Positions 43,017 to 52,083 of a stretch of 64,000 nucleotides of DNA are shown in pieces (within the stretch, counting starts at the first letter, position 1; each line of letters starts with the position of its first letter). Under the pieces are notes generated by a model, which saw nothing but the letters and a program-made list of their open reading frames with translations, was not told where the DNA came from and searched no databases. The position numbers and the translations under genes were made by a program. Origin of the DNA: Demetria terragena DSM 11295 (GTDB lineage: Bacteria; Actinomycetota; Actinomycetes; Actinomycetales; Dermatophilaceae); NCBI RefSeq assembly GCF_000376825.1, contig NZ_AQXW01000003.1:389498-453497 (forward strand). Direction: 5' to 3'.

Positions 43017-44852
43017 ATGGTGATGTCCCGCTCAGACGAGCGCCCGGATCTGTCGGTCATCGAGAATCGACTCCCAACCGTCGCTCATCTTTTTGTCGAT
43101 CGCGTCAAGCGGAGCGGTGGGGAGAAGGCGTTCGGCCGGCCCGTTGGCGAGAGCGTCGAATGGTTGACCTGGAACCAGGCCGACGAGCGCGTACGCAACA
43201 TTGGCGCTGGCCTGGTCGCGCTCGGGATCGAACCCCAAGACCGCGTCGCCATTGAGTCCAGCACCCGCCTGGAGTGGGCCCTGCTCGATCTCGGCGTCAT
43301 GCTTGCGGGTGCCGCCACCACGACGATCTACCCCACGACGACCACCGAGGACGTACTGCACATCCTCGGTGACTCCGGCAGCCGGGTGCTGATTGCCGAG
43401 TCGGATGCCCACGTCGCGAACTTCAAGACGATTGCCTCGGACGCGCCAGAGGTCATCAAGGTCGTCACGATCGATGGGACCCCCGATGGTGATCAGGTCA
43501 TCTCGCTCGATGACCTGGAAGCACAGGGTGCCGCCCTTCGCGCGGAGCAGCCGGATGTCCTCGAAAGCCGTATCGCCGGCTTGAAGCCCGAAGATCTCGC
43601 GACCCTGATCTATACCTCCGGAACCACGGGACGCCCGAAGGGCGTACGCCTCCCGCATTCGTCCTGGACCTACGAAGCCGCCGCGGTGGATTCCACCGGT
43701 CTGCTGGACAAAGAAGACGTGCAGTTTCTGTGGCTGCCGCTGGCGCACGTCTTCGGCAAGGTGTTGCTGACGCTGCCTCTGCAGATCGGGTTCCCCACCG
43801 CGATCGATGGCCGAGTCGACAAGATCATCGAGCACTTGCCCATCATCAAGCCGACCTGGATGGGGGCAGCGCCGCGCATCTTTGAGAAGGTTTACGGCCG
43901 CATCACCACGATGATGGCGGATGAAGGCGGCGTGAAAGCCAAACTTTTCGACTGGGCTTCCGGCGTGGGGCGGGAGGCTGCCAAGCAGCGGGCAGATGGC
44001 GGATCGGTCGGCGCGGCCACCAAGGCGCAACTGGCGCTCGCCGACAAGTTGGTGCTGCACAAGATCCGTGGTCGGTTCGGCGGCAACGTGCGATTCTTCA
44101 TTTCCGGATCAGCTGCGCTCAACCCGGACGTCGCACACTGGTTCTCCGCGATGGGACTTCCTATCCTGGAGGGTTATGGATTGACCGAGACAAGTGCGGC
44201 CACCTGCGTGAACCGGCCGTACTCCAACCAGACCGGCACCGTCGGCTGGCCATTGCCGGGCACCGAGGTCAAGACGGCCGAAGACGGCGAGATCCTCGTC
44301 AAGGGCCCCGGCGTCATGCAGGGTTATCGAAATCTCGACGACGTCACGTCCGAGACGCTGAAGGACGGCTGGTTCCACACCGGTGACATCGGCGAAGTGA
44401 CCGAGACCGGGCACGTCCGTATCACCGACCGCAAGAAGGACTTGTTCAAGACCTCGAACGGCAAGTACGTCGCGCCGAGCAATATCGAGTCGATGTTCAA
44501 GGGCATCTGCCCCTTCGCCTCGCAATTGGTCGTGGAAGGCGACGGACGCAAGTTTGTGTCGGCCCTGATCACCCTGGACGAAGAGGGCATCGCCGGTTGG
44601 GCCGCGTCCAACGGCATGGAGGGGGCGGACTACCAGACCATCGTCACCTCCGAGGAGTGTCGCCGGATGGTGCAGGGCTATATCGATGAGCTCAACCGCA
44701 AGCTCAACCGGTGGGAGCAGATCAAGCGGTTCATCATCCTGCCGCGGGATCTCACCGTCGAGGAAGGCGAGATCACGCCGAGCCTCAAGCTCAAGCGCAA
44801 GGTGGTCACGACCCGGTACCGCGACGAGTTGGACGCGCTGTACGTCGATTAG
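43017..44852 (+). CDS. Long-chain acyl-CoA synthetase (AMP-forming)
   Basis: 611 aa from the ATG at 43017, with CAGGAG upstream. An ANL-superfamily enzyme activates fatty acids through acyl-AMP. Motifs: LIYTSGTTGRPKGVRLPH near 197 (P-loop), LPLAHVFGKVLL, FISGSAALNPDVAHWF, EGYGLTETSAATCVN, and GWFHTGDIGEVTETGHVRITDRKKDLFKTSNGKYVAP (hinge). The form is close to FadD15/FAA-type long-chain ligases with internal insertion. It starts 83 bp after rodA. A strong hairpin follows its stop. Confidence 0.92.
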   Translation: MVMSRSDERPDLSVIENRLPTVAHLFVDRVKRSGGEKAFGRPVGESVEWLTWNQADERVRNIGAGLVALGIEPQDRVAIESSTRLEWALLDLGVMLAGAATTTIYPTTTTEDVLHILGDSGSRVLIAESDAHVANFKTIASDAPEVIKVVTIDGTPDGDQVISLDDLEAQGAALRAEQPDVLESRIAGLKPEDLATLIYTSGTTGRPKGVRLPHSSWTYEAAAVDSTGLLDKEDVQFLWLPLAHVFGKVLLTLPLQIGFPTAIDGRVDKIIEHLPIIKPTWMGAAPRIFEKVYGRITTMMADEGGVKAKLFDWASGVGREAAKQRADGGSVGAATKAQLALADKLVLHKIRGRFGGNVRFFISGSAALNPDVAHWFSAMGLPILEGYGLTETSAATCVNRPYSNQTGTVGWPLPGTEVKTAEDGEILVKGPGVMQGYRNLDDVTSETLKDGWFHTGDIGEVTETGHVRITDRKKDLFKTSNGKYVAPSNIESMFKGICPFASQLVVEGDGRKFVSALITLDEEGIAGWAASNGMEGADYQTIVTSEECRRMVQGYIDELNRKLNRWEQIKRFIILPRDLTVEEGEITPSLKLKRKVVTTRYRDELDALYVD

Positions 44853-44873
44853 CCACCGATTAGCCGTCGAGTG

Positions 44874-44919
44874 GGGGCAAATGAGGTGTGCGTACGCGCG
44901 TACACCCTGTATTTGCCCC
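44874..44919 (+). terminator. Hairpin between acyl-CoA ligase and radical SAM gene
   Basis: Outer arms GGGGCAAAT (44874-44882) and ATTTGCCCC (44911-44919) pair perfectly. An inner stem GGTGTGCG/CGTACACC lies inside. No T-tract follows. It is a likely terminator or transcript-processing hairpin for the ligase gene. Confidence 0.6.
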
Positions 44920-44977
44920 TAGTCGGCGCGTGGGAATGTCTCGTCTATGCGGGGTGCGCGCACGTATTCTGAGCGGT

Positions 44978-46933
44978 ATGTCTGGTCACTCGCGCTTTGC
45001 CGATCTCGAGCCATTGCTCGAGAAGGTCAGCAAACCCATCCAGTACGTCGGTGGTGAGCTCAACTCCCAGGTCAAGGACTGGGACTGCGGCGGGCGCAGC
45101 CCCGAGGGTGAAGAACTGACGACTCGTTGGGTGCTCCTTTACCCGGACGCCTACGAGGTCGGGCTGCCCAACCAAGGCGTCATGATCCTGTACGAAGTTC
45201 TCAACGAGCACCCGCACGCGTTGGCTGAGCGGACCTACACCGTCTGGCCCGACATGGAGCAGGCCATGCGCGAGGCGGGAGTGCCGCAGCTGACGGTCGA
45301 TGGTCACCGCCCGGTCGCCGACTTCGACGTTCTGGGGGTGTCGTTCTCGACTGAACTCGGCTACACCAACATGCTGACGACCTTGGACCTGGCAGGCATC
45401 CCGCTGCATGCTGCCGAGCGTGGCCTGGATGACCCGATCGTGCTGGCAGGCGGGCACGCCGCGTTCAACCCCGAGCCGGTGAGCGACTTCATCGACGCCG
45501 CGGTGGTCGGCGATGGTGAGCAGGCAGTCCTGACGATCACCAATCTCATCAAGGACTGGAAAGCACAGGGTCGGCCCGGGGGCCGAGCCGAGCTCTTGCT
45601 GCGTCTCGCGCGCACGGGTGGCGTCTATGTGCCCTCGTTGTACGACGTCTCCTACCTGCCGGATGGGCGGATTCAACGCGTAGCCCCAGCGCCGGGCGCG
45701 ACCGGAGTGCCGTGGCGCGTCTCCAAGCACACGGTGATGGACCTGGACGAATGGCCCTACCCCAAGCAGCCACTCGTGCCACTCGCGGAGTCCGTTCATG
45801 AGCGCATGTCGGTCGAAATCTTCCGGGGATGCACCCGAGGGTGCCGCTTCTGCCAAGCGGGGATGATCACCCGGCCGGTGCGCGAGCGTTCGATCACCGG
45901 CATCGGCGAGATGGTCGATAAAGGTTTGGCCGCAACGGGATTCGAAGAAGTTGGCCTGCTGTCGCTGTCGTCCGCCGACCACAGCGAGATCGCGGAGGTC
46001 GCCAAGGGCCTGGCCGACCGCTACGAGGGGACGCAGACAGGTTTGTCGCTGCCGTCGACCCGCGTGGATGCCTTCAATATCGACCTCGCCAACGAGCTCA
46101 CCCGCAACGGCCGTCGCTCGGGTCTGACCTTTGCTCCCGAGGGCGGTAGCGAGCGAATCCGCAAGGTCATCAACAAGATGGTGTCCGAGCAGGACCTCAT
46201 CAATACGGTTGCTGCGGCCTACGGCGCCGGCTGGCGGCAGGTCAAGCTCTACTTCATGTGCGGGCTCCCGACCGAGACCGACGAGGACGTCCTGCAGATC
46301 GCGGATCTGGCCAAGCGGGTCATCGACACTGGTCGGGAGGTCAGTGGTCGCCGCGACATCCGGTGCACCGTGTCGATTGGCGGGTTTGTACCCAAACCGC
46401 ACACACCCTTCCAGTGGTGTGCACAACTGGGCGCCGAAGAAACCGACGCGCGCCTGACCAAACTCAAGGAAGCGCTTCGGTCAGACAAGCGTTATGGCTC
46501 GGCCATCGGCCTGCGCTACCACGATGGTGAGCCTGGGATCGTCGAAGGACTGCTCTCTCGTGGCGACCGTCGGCTCGGTCGGGTGATCGAGTCGGTATGG
46601 CGCGATGGCGGACGATTCGATGGCTGGAGCGAGCACTTTTCTTACGAGCGGTGGATGCGCTGCGCAGGGGAGGCGCTGGCCGACCTCCCGGTCGATGTGG
46701 CGTGGTACACGACCCGGGAGCGGGACGAGGCAGAGGTGTTGCCGTGGGACCACCTCGACAGCGGCCTCGACAAGGAATGGCTCTGGGATGACTGGCAGGA
46801 CGCCCTCGATGAGACCGAGGTCGAGGACTGCCGGTGGACCCCATGCTTCGACTGCGGTGTCTGCCCCCAGATGGGCACTGACATTCAAGTGGGACCGACC
46901 GGCAAGACGTTGCTGCCACTGTCGGTCGTTTGA
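44978..46933 (+). CDS. TIGR03960-family B12-binding-like radical SAM protein
   Basis: 651 aa from the ATG at 44978. The N-terminal third is a cobalamin-binding-like Rossmann domain (LYPDAYEVGLPNQGVMILYEVLNE, FDVLGVSFSTELGYTNMLTTL). The radical SAM core has the cluster motif C285-x3-C289-x2-C292 in GCTRGCRFCQAG, then EVGLLSLSSADHSEI and FAPEGGSERIRKVINKM. The C-terminal part holds a CFDCGVC cluster-like site. This family normally pairs with a DUF2344 protein just before rne. That partner is found at 50924, separated here by four genes. The RNA- or ribosome-related role is unproved. Confidence 0.9.
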   Translation: MSGHSRFADLEPLLEKVSKPIQYVGGELNSQVKDWDCGGRSPEGEELTTRWVLLYPDAYEVGLPNQGVMILYEVLNEHPHALAERTYTVWPDMEQAMREAGVPQLTVDGHRPVADFDVLGVSFSTELGYTNMLTTLDLAGIPLHAAERGLDDPIVLAGGHAAFNPEPVSDFIDAAVVGDGEQAVLTITNLIKDWKAQGRPGGRAELLLRLARTGGVYVPSLYDVSYLPDGRIQRVAPAPGATGVPWRVSKHTVMDLDEWPYPKQPLVPLAESVHERMSVEIFRGCTRGCRFCQAGMITRPVRERSITGIGEMVDKGLAATGFEEVGLLSLSSADHSEIAEVAKGLADRYEGTQTGLSLPSTRVDAFNIDLANELTRNGRRSGLTFAPEGGSERIRKVINKMVSEQDLINTVAAAYGAGWRQVKLYFMCGLPTETDEDVLQIADLAKRVIDTGREVSGRRDIRCTVSIGGFVPKPHTPFQWCAQLGAEETDARLTKLKEALRSDKRYGSAIGLRYHDGEPGIVEGLLSRGDRRLGRVIESVWRDGGRFDGWSEHFSYERWMRCAGEALADLPVDVAWYTTRERDEAEVLPWDHLDSGLDKEWLWDDWQDALDETEVEDCRWTPCFDCGVCPQMGTDIQVGPTGKTLLPLSVV

Positions 46934-46939
46934 GCACCC

Positions 46940-47506
46940 TCAGCCCATCGATTTCTGCCCGTCGATGGCCTCGCGAATGACGTCAGCGTGGCCGGCATGC
47001 TGGCTGATCTCGGCGAGCATGTGCAACGCGACGCGGCGGACTGACCAGCTCACACCGGCCTCGAACCAGGGCGCCTCGGGGAGGAGGTGCTCGCTGTCGA
47101 GGTCGGCCGTACGCAGCACATCCGTCGTCTTGGCACTCACTTCGCCCACTCGGGCGCGCAGGGCCTCCAGGGTCTCGTCGTCGGAGAGGACGAAGCGGGC
47201 GTCGTCCCACTCGCTGTCGGACCAGTCCCCGCCGGTCGCTTCAGCCTCCGTGTCGACGGCTTCCCAGTCGACGTCTGACTCATAGACACCTGAACCACCG
47301 AACGCTGGCGCTCCGCGCACGGCGAACTGCATCCACTGCTCTTCGGTGTCAGCGACGTGCTTCAGGAGGGAGGCAATCGTCAACTCGGAGACCGTGCTGG
47401 TGGTACGCGCCTGTTCCTCCGAGAGTCCTTCGGCGGTATGGAGCAGGAATCCGCGATGCCGGTCCAAGGTCTCGATCAGGGCGCTGCGCTCGAAATCCGT
47501 TGACAT
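46940..47506 (-). CDS. DinB-family protein
   Basis: 188 aa from the ATG at 47506. It is a four-helix DinB bundle: LIETLDRHRGFLLHTAEGLSEEQAR, LLKHVADTEEQWMQFAVRG (the first metal histidine) and VRRVALHMLAEISQHAGHADVIREAI (the HxxxH-like pair). Actinomycete members are often mycothiol-dependent transferases with one bound metal. The target is unknown. It converges on the radical SAM gene with 6 bp between the stops. Confidence 0.87.
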   Translation of the reverse strand: MSTDFERSALIETLDRHRGFLLHTAEGLSEEQARTTSTVSELTIASLLKHVADTEEQWMQFAVRGAPAFGGSGVYESDVDWEAVDTEAEATGGDWSDSEWDDARFVLSDDETLEALRARVGEVSAKTTDVLRTADLDSEHLLPEAPWFEAGVSWSVRRVALHMLAEISQHAGHADVIREAIDGQKSMG

Positions 47507-47632
47507 GATGTGCCTTTCGTGGGGTGGGCGCCTGCTGGCCGGTGAGCACACCGTACGAATCCAACCGGACAGTTTTGGTCCGCTGACGCTGAACGGCGCC
47601 GGATCGGACTGCCGGCAAAGTAGATTTCCTCC

Positions 47633-48679
47633 ATGACCACCGTGAACCGTTTCGCTTGGCTCGACGTGGCGCGGTGGGTCGCGTTGATTGCCATGTTCGT
47701 CGCCCACGTCGCGCCGTCTGTCGGGCGGGCTGATGTTGTCCTGGCCATGGGTGATTTCGTCGCGCTGGCGCTGTTCGCCACCACGATGGGCGCGGGCGCC
47801 CAACTGGGTATTGAGGGATACCGGCGGGCGCGCTCCCGGTCCGATATCGGCGGCTGGCTCGTGGGCTCGCTGGTGCGCGGAATCCTGTTGGTAATGCTCG
47901 GAATGCTGACGGAGGTCTTCGACGCCCAGATCGTGGGGGTTCTCGTTCACCTGGGTGTCCTAGCGGTGGTGATTTCGTGGGTCGTCTTGCTTCCGAGGGT
48001 CGGGGTAGCGGGCGTCGCCGTGGCCTCATTCGCGGCCGCGCCGTGGATCATGGACCGACTGGGACCATCCCGGATGGAAGCGGCAGTTGAGGGCCAGGAA
48101 TTTCTGGCCCGAGCACTCGACGTCCTGGGCGGGGGCGCCTACTACCGGTTGCCAGCCATGCTGGCATGGGCGTGCGTCGGCGTGTTGATCGTGCGCTGGT
48201 GGCGCCGCTCGGCTGACTCTCGGACGCAGGTCCTTTCGGTGGCCGTCGGGACCAGCGCGTTTGCGGTCTTCCTTGGGCTTCTGCAAGTGGCCAGGGTGAT
48301 CGACGTGACGCCGTACGACGGGTCCTACTTTCAGATCGCGCTCAGCGGGTCTCTGTGCGCCGTGATCATGACCGCAGCGATCGCCTTGGTGGGCGAGGGT
48401 TCGCAGTGGGCGGCTCCGTTGGCCACCGCAGGCTCCATGGCGCTGACGCTTTACGTCGCGCAGCACGCCTTCCTCGGCTGGTGGGTGCGCAATGGCAGCA
48501 GCGACGACACGTGGGTGACGCTGCTCATCCTCACGGTCGGAGGCACTCTCGCTGCTGTGGGGTGGCGCATGCTGCCGTTGCCGGCAGTGCTGTCCCGGGG
48601 CCTTCTTGACGGGCCGGTGTCTTGGGCGTCAAATGCAGCGCGTGATTCGGTCTCAGCCCCGAACCGTCCGGCGGCGTGA
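47633..48679 (+). CDS. Multi-pass membrane acyltransferase-like protein (DUF418/HGSNAT type)
   Basis: 348 aa with about nine membrane helices. It opens with RFAWLDVARWVALIAMFVAHVAPS, the first-helix signature of the heparan-alpha-glucosaminide acetyltransferase-like/DUF1624-DUF418 group. It continues with PAMLAWACVGVLIVRWW and a terminal SMALTLYVAQHAFLGWWVRNG segment, where such proteins have a conserved Y-x-x-Q-H. They are thought to acylate surface glycans. No glycan genes lie close. It overlaps the convergent nei gene by 27 bp at the 3' ends, which is long for unrelated genes. Confidence 0.72.
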   Translation: MTTVNRFAWLDVARWVALIAMFVAHVAPSVGRADVVLAMGDFVALALFATTMGAGAQLGIEGYRRARSRSDIGGWLVGSLVRGILLVMLGMLTEVFDAQIVGVLVHLGVLAVVISWVVLLPRVGVAGVAVASFAAAPWIMDRLGPSRMEAAVEGQEFLARALDVLGGGAYYRLPAMLAWACVGVLIVRWWRRSADSRTQVLSVAVGTSAFAVFLGLLQVARVIDVTPYDGSYFQIALSGSLCAVIMTAAIALVGEGSQWAAPLATAGSMALTLYVAQHAFLGWWVRNGSSDDTWVTLLILTVGGTLAAVGWRMLPLPAVLSRGLLDGPVSWASNAARDSVSAPNRPAA

Positions 48680-49492
48680 GCGCGGTTGACAGGTTCGACA
48701 CCAAAACAGGTTCCGACCCGACAAAACCTGCGTGGACACTGGACGCCCACAGACCAAGCAGGGCTGTTCAGCGCGGCGGTAGACGTACACCTGGCCGCCA
48801 TGGGCATCGACGCGTGGCGCGCGACCGGTCGCCTCGGGGGAGTGCTCCGGGTAAACTGTGTCGATGCGGCCGTCGCGTACGCCGAGCGGCATGAGCTCGA
48901 CGAAGTCGTCCCATAGCGCCTCAAACTCGTGGCGGCGCAGGAACTTTCCCGCCATGAACGGGTCAATCCCGTGTCGGTAGAGCGCCTCGGCACGATAGAT
49001 GTTTCCTACCCCGGCAAAAATCTTCTGATCCATGCACAAGGACGCGATCGGCGATCCGGACCGATGGATGCGTTCCCAGGCACGCTCGGGATCGGCATCG
49101 GCACGTAGCGGGTCTGGTCCGAGGGCCGCCGTGATCGCTGCCACCTGCGTCGGACTCTTCAGTTCGCACACATTGGGTCCGCGCAGATCCATCGTCCACG
49201 GTGGCTGCTCCGTCGAGAGACGCCAGCGAATCGCCCCGATCTCCTCAGGTGCGTGATGGTCGGTGAAGAAGAACTTTCCCAGCAAGCCGAGGTGAATGTT
49301 GACTCGTTCTTCTAATCCGGCGAAGCCGACGAACAGGTGCTTGCCGTATGCCTCCGCGCCCGCGAACTCACGCCCGTCAACATCTTCGGCCGCTGCGAAT
49401 TTGCCTTGTGGGCTTGAGGATCGGACCACTTGACCGGTCAGGTGGGCGTTCAGCGTGTGGCTGATGCGGTGTAAGACATGTCCCTCGGGCAC
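48653..49492 (-). CDS. nei: Fpg/Nei-family DNA glycosylase (Nei2-like)
   Basis: 279 aa with a GTG start. It excises oxidised bases and nicks the site by beta/delta elimination. Catalytic P2-E3 (MPEGHVLHRI), K50 in the EAYGKHLFVGF segment, the helix-two-turn-helix motif MDQKIFAGVGNIYRAEALYRHGIDP and a C-terminal zinc finger (C245, C248, C265, C268) are complete. The sequence is closer to the actinobacterial Nei2 than to MutM. The end of the gene overlaps the converging membrane protein gene. The MFS gene lies 9 bp upstream on the same strand. Confidence 0.9.
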   Translation of the reverse strand: MPEGHVLHRISHTLNAHLTGQVVRSSSPQGKFAAAEDVDGREFAGAEAYGKHLFVGFAGLEERVNIHLGLLGKFFFTDHHAPEEIGAIRWRLSTEQPPWTMDLRGPNVCELKSPTQVAAITAALGPDPLRADADPERAWERIHRSGSPIASLCMDQKIFAGVGNIYRAEALYRHGIDPFMAGKFLRRHEFEALWDDFVELMPLGVRDGRIDTVYPEHSPEATGRAPRVDAHGGQVYVYRRAEQPCLVCGRPVSTQVLSGRNLFWCRTCQPRSRRRTVRG

Positions 49493-49501
49493 GCTCGGAC
49501 G

Positions 49502-50812
49502 TTATCGCGCGGCGGCCTGCGTGTCCGCACCCGCCTCGACGGGCGCATCTGGGCGTCGGGTCGCCATCGGCACGAAGAGAGCCGCGGCGCCGAGGCAGAG
49601 CCCGCCGGCGACGTACCAGGCCAGGTCATACGTTCCGAGTTGGTCGCGGACAACTCCAGCAAGAACCGCAGCTGCGGCCGCACCGAACTGGTGGGCGGCG
49701 AAAATCCAGCCGAAGACGATGGCGGCGCTGCCTCCGAAGTGCTCTCGCGCCAAGGCCATGGTCGGCGGGACGGTCGCGACCCAGTCGAGGCCGTAGAACA
49801 GGATGAAGACCAGCATGTTCGGGCCGACACTGTCACCGAACAGGCTCGGGAGGAGGAAGAGGGACAGGCCACGCCCGAGGTAGTAGATGCCCAAGAGCAG
49901 AGCGGGATTCACTCGGTCGGTGAGCCAGCCGGAGAAGATCGTCCCGACGACGTCGAAGATGCCAATGAGGGCCAGAAGTGATGCGGCGACCGGTTGTGCC
50001 ATCCCATGGTCGTGCGCTGCCGGGATGAAGTGCGTGCCCACCAGGCCGTTGGTGCTGGCCCCGCAAATCGCAAAGGTCCCGGCGAGCAACCAGAAAACGG
50101 GAGACTTTGCTGCCTCGCGCAGCGCTCGAATCGCTAGCCCGGCGGCACCGCTGGCGACCGGCGGGGGAGCCACCGGCTCGGAATCCGCCGCGCCGTAAGC
50201 CGCCACGCCAATGGAACTCGGGTGGTTGTGCATCATGACCAGGACAAGAGGCACAACTGCGAGAGCGACAGCGGCAACGACTCCGGCCGACCACCGCCAC
50301 CCGTAGACGTCGGCGAGCCAGGCCAGTACGGGCAGGAAGATGAGTTGCCCGGTCGCGCCCGCAGCGGTCAAAACTCCGCTCACCAGTCCACGTCGTGTGA
50401 CAAACCAGCGATTGACGACGGTGGCGACCAGCGCCATCGACATCGCGCCCGTGCCCAGGCCGACCAGCACGCCCCAGAACAGGATTAGCTGCCAGGAGGT
50501 CGTCATCCAGAGGGTCAGTCCGGAGCCGAGGCTGACCAGCAAGAGCGCCGAGGCAACCACGCGGCGGATGCCGAACCGCTCCATGAGCGCGGCCGAGAAG
50601 GGCGCCGTCAGTCCGAAGAGGAGAAGGTTGATGGAGACGGCCGACCCAATCAGCCCGTGCGACCAGCCGAACTCACGGTGGAGCGGATCCATGAGAACGC
50701 CTGGGGTGGAGCGAAATCCGGCAGCACCAATGATGGTCAGACAGGTTGCGGCGGCAACCCACCACGCGGGATGGATGCGAGTGAAGGTCCGGCTGGTCAC
50801 GGTATGCATCAT
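49502..50812 (-). CDS. MFS transporter
   Basis: 436 aa from the ATGATG at 50812; an earlier TTG is possible but unlikely. Twelve membrane helices are seen. It has the OFA/monocarboxylate-like signature WSHGLIGSAVSINLLLFGLTAPFSAALMERFGIRRV (motif A region) and GLGTGAMSMALVATVVNRWFVTRRGLVSGVLTAAGATGQ. It likely exchanges an organic acid or drug-like compound across the membrane, but the substrate is unknown. It ends 9 bp before the nei start on the same strand, so the two may be cotranscribed. It is divergent from the DUF2344 gene. Confidence 0.85.
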   Translation of the reverse strand: MMHTVTSRTFTRIHPAWWVAAATCLTIIGAAGFRSTPGVLMDPLHREFGWSHGLIGSAVSINLLLFGLTAPFSAALMERFGIRRVVASALLLVSLGSGLTLWMTTSWQLILFWGVLVGLGTGAMSMALVATVVNRWFVTRRGLVSGVLTAAGATGQLIFLPVLAWLADVYGWRWSAGVVAAVALAVVPLVLVMMHNHPSSIGVAAYGAADSEPVAPPPVASGAAGLAIRALREAAKSPVFWLLAGTFAICGASTNGLVGTHFIPAAHDHGMAQPVAASLLALIGIFDVVGTIFSGWLTDRVNPALLLGIYYLGRGLSLFLLPSLFGDSVGPNMLVFILFYGLDWVATVPPTMALAREHFGGSAAIVFGWIFAAHQFGAAAAAVLAGVVRDQLGTYDLAWYVAGGLCLGAAALFVPMATRRPDAPVEAGADTQAAAR

Positions 50813-50923
50813 CGGGGTCGAGGGCGACAAACGCTAGTGGCCGCACTGATCGACTGAGTTGCCGCCGCTGGCATACCGCCGCAGGTTCGCTGGTACGGAT
50901 CTAGCGAGCTAACCTCCAGCCCT

Positions 50924-51637
50924 ATGGCCAAGCGCGTTCCCGAGGGTCCGGCACCTGACCCCGCCGTTCAGAAGTTGCGCGTCCAGTACGCCAAGCGCGG
51001 ACGCCTCCGCTTCACCTCGACCAGAGACTTCCAGCGCGCCCTGGAGCGGGCGTTGCGACGCGCGCAGGTACCAATGGCGTACTCCGCGGGCTTCCACCCG
51101 CACCCCAAAATCTCGTACGCGAACGCCGCCGCCACAGGTACCGCGAGTGAGGCTGAGTATTTCGAGATCCACCTGCGCGAGCAGCGTGAGCCCGCTGAGG
51201 TGAAACGACTACTGGACGAGGCACTTCCGCCCGGCCTTGACGTCGTCGCGGTGGTAGAAGCGCAGCCGGGAGCTTTGGCCGATCGGCTAGAGGCATCCCA
51301 GTGGTCGCTGCGGTTTGCGCCAGCGGATCAGCCGAAGTTGGGAGCGGCGCTCGCCGCCTTTGTCCAGGAGTCTGAGGTCGAGGTCACCCGCATGATGAAG
51401 AAGGGGCCGCGGACCTTTGACGTACGAAGCGCGGTCCTGGATTCCGAGCTCGTTGAGGCCGATGACGGCGCGCCCGAACTCCGCTTGGTGCTGCGCCACA
51501 CCGTCCCGGCCGTACGCCCCGATGACCTGCTCAGCGGGCTCGCCTTGGTCGACGGTTTCGAGCCGACCCGACCGCCGCTGATCACTCGCCTCGCGCAGGG
51601 TCCGCTCGTCGAAGGCAACGTGGCCGACCCTCTCTAA
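50924..51637 (+). CDS. DUF2344 (TIGR03936) protein
   Basis: 237 aa. The N-terminus VQKLRVQYAKRGRLRFTSTRDFQRALERALRRAQVPMAYSAGFHPHPKISYANA is diagnostic: radical-SAM-linked DUF2344 with HPHPKISYA. It also has TEAEYFEIHLREQ. It normally stands directly after the TIGR03960 radical SAM gene and before rne, and is sometimes fused to it. Here it lies 4 kb downstream of that gene, behind three inserted minus-strand genes and one plus-strand gene. RNA modification has been suggested, but the function is unproved. Repeat island 3 starts at its stop codon. Confidence 0.87.
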   Translation: MAKRVPEGPAPDPAVQKLRVQYAKRGRLRFTSTRDFQRALERALRRAQVPMAYSAGFHPHPKISYANAAATGTASEAEYFEIHLREQREPAEVKRLLDEALPPGLDVVAVVEAQPGALADRLEASQWSLRFAPADQPKLGAALAAFVQESEVEVTRMMKKGPRTFDVRSAVLDSELVEADDGAPELRLVLRHTVPAVRPDDLLSGLALVDGFEPTRPPLITRLAQGPLVEGNVADPL

Positions 51638-52083
51638 CGCCGGTCGAGCGCCCTGACGCCGGTCGAGCGCCCTGACGCCGGTCGAGCGTCCTGACGCCGG
51701 TCGAGCGTCCTGACGCCGGTCGAGCGTCCTGACGCCGGTCGAGCTTGTCGAGACCCGCTGACGCCGGTCGGGCTTGTCGAGACCTTCTTGCGCCGGTCGA
51801 GCTTGTCGAGACCTTCTTGCGCCGGTCGAGCTTGTCGAGACCCGCTCACGCCGGTCGGGCTTGTCGAGACCCGCTCACGCCGGTCGAGCTTGTCGAGACC
51901 TTGTGCTGTTGGGTGGTTTCGACACGGCTCGCGCTGGGGCGCTCGCCGGCTCAACCGGCGTAAGGGGGCTCGCGCTGGGGCGCTCGCCGGCTCAACCGGC
52001 GTAGGGGGCTCGCGTTGGGGCGCTCGCCGGCTCAACCGGCGTAGGGGGCTCGCGTTGGGGCGCTCGCCGGCTCAACCGGCGTA
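51638..52083. repeat. Repeat island 3 (stepwise tandem expansions)
   Basis: 446 bp. From left: five tandem 19-bp units ACGCCGGTCGAGCG(C/T)CCTG; six units of 28-30 bp that add CTTGTCGAGACC to the same core; then four direct copies of a ~40-bp unit GGCTCGCGCTGGGGCGCTCGCCGGCTCAACCGGCGTA (about 51926-52083), each with an internal CGCCGG...CCGGCG hairpin. The left units carry the GGTCGAG arm and the right units the reversed arm, so the island can fold on itself. It truncates the cytX-like gene on its right. Confidence 0.85.
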
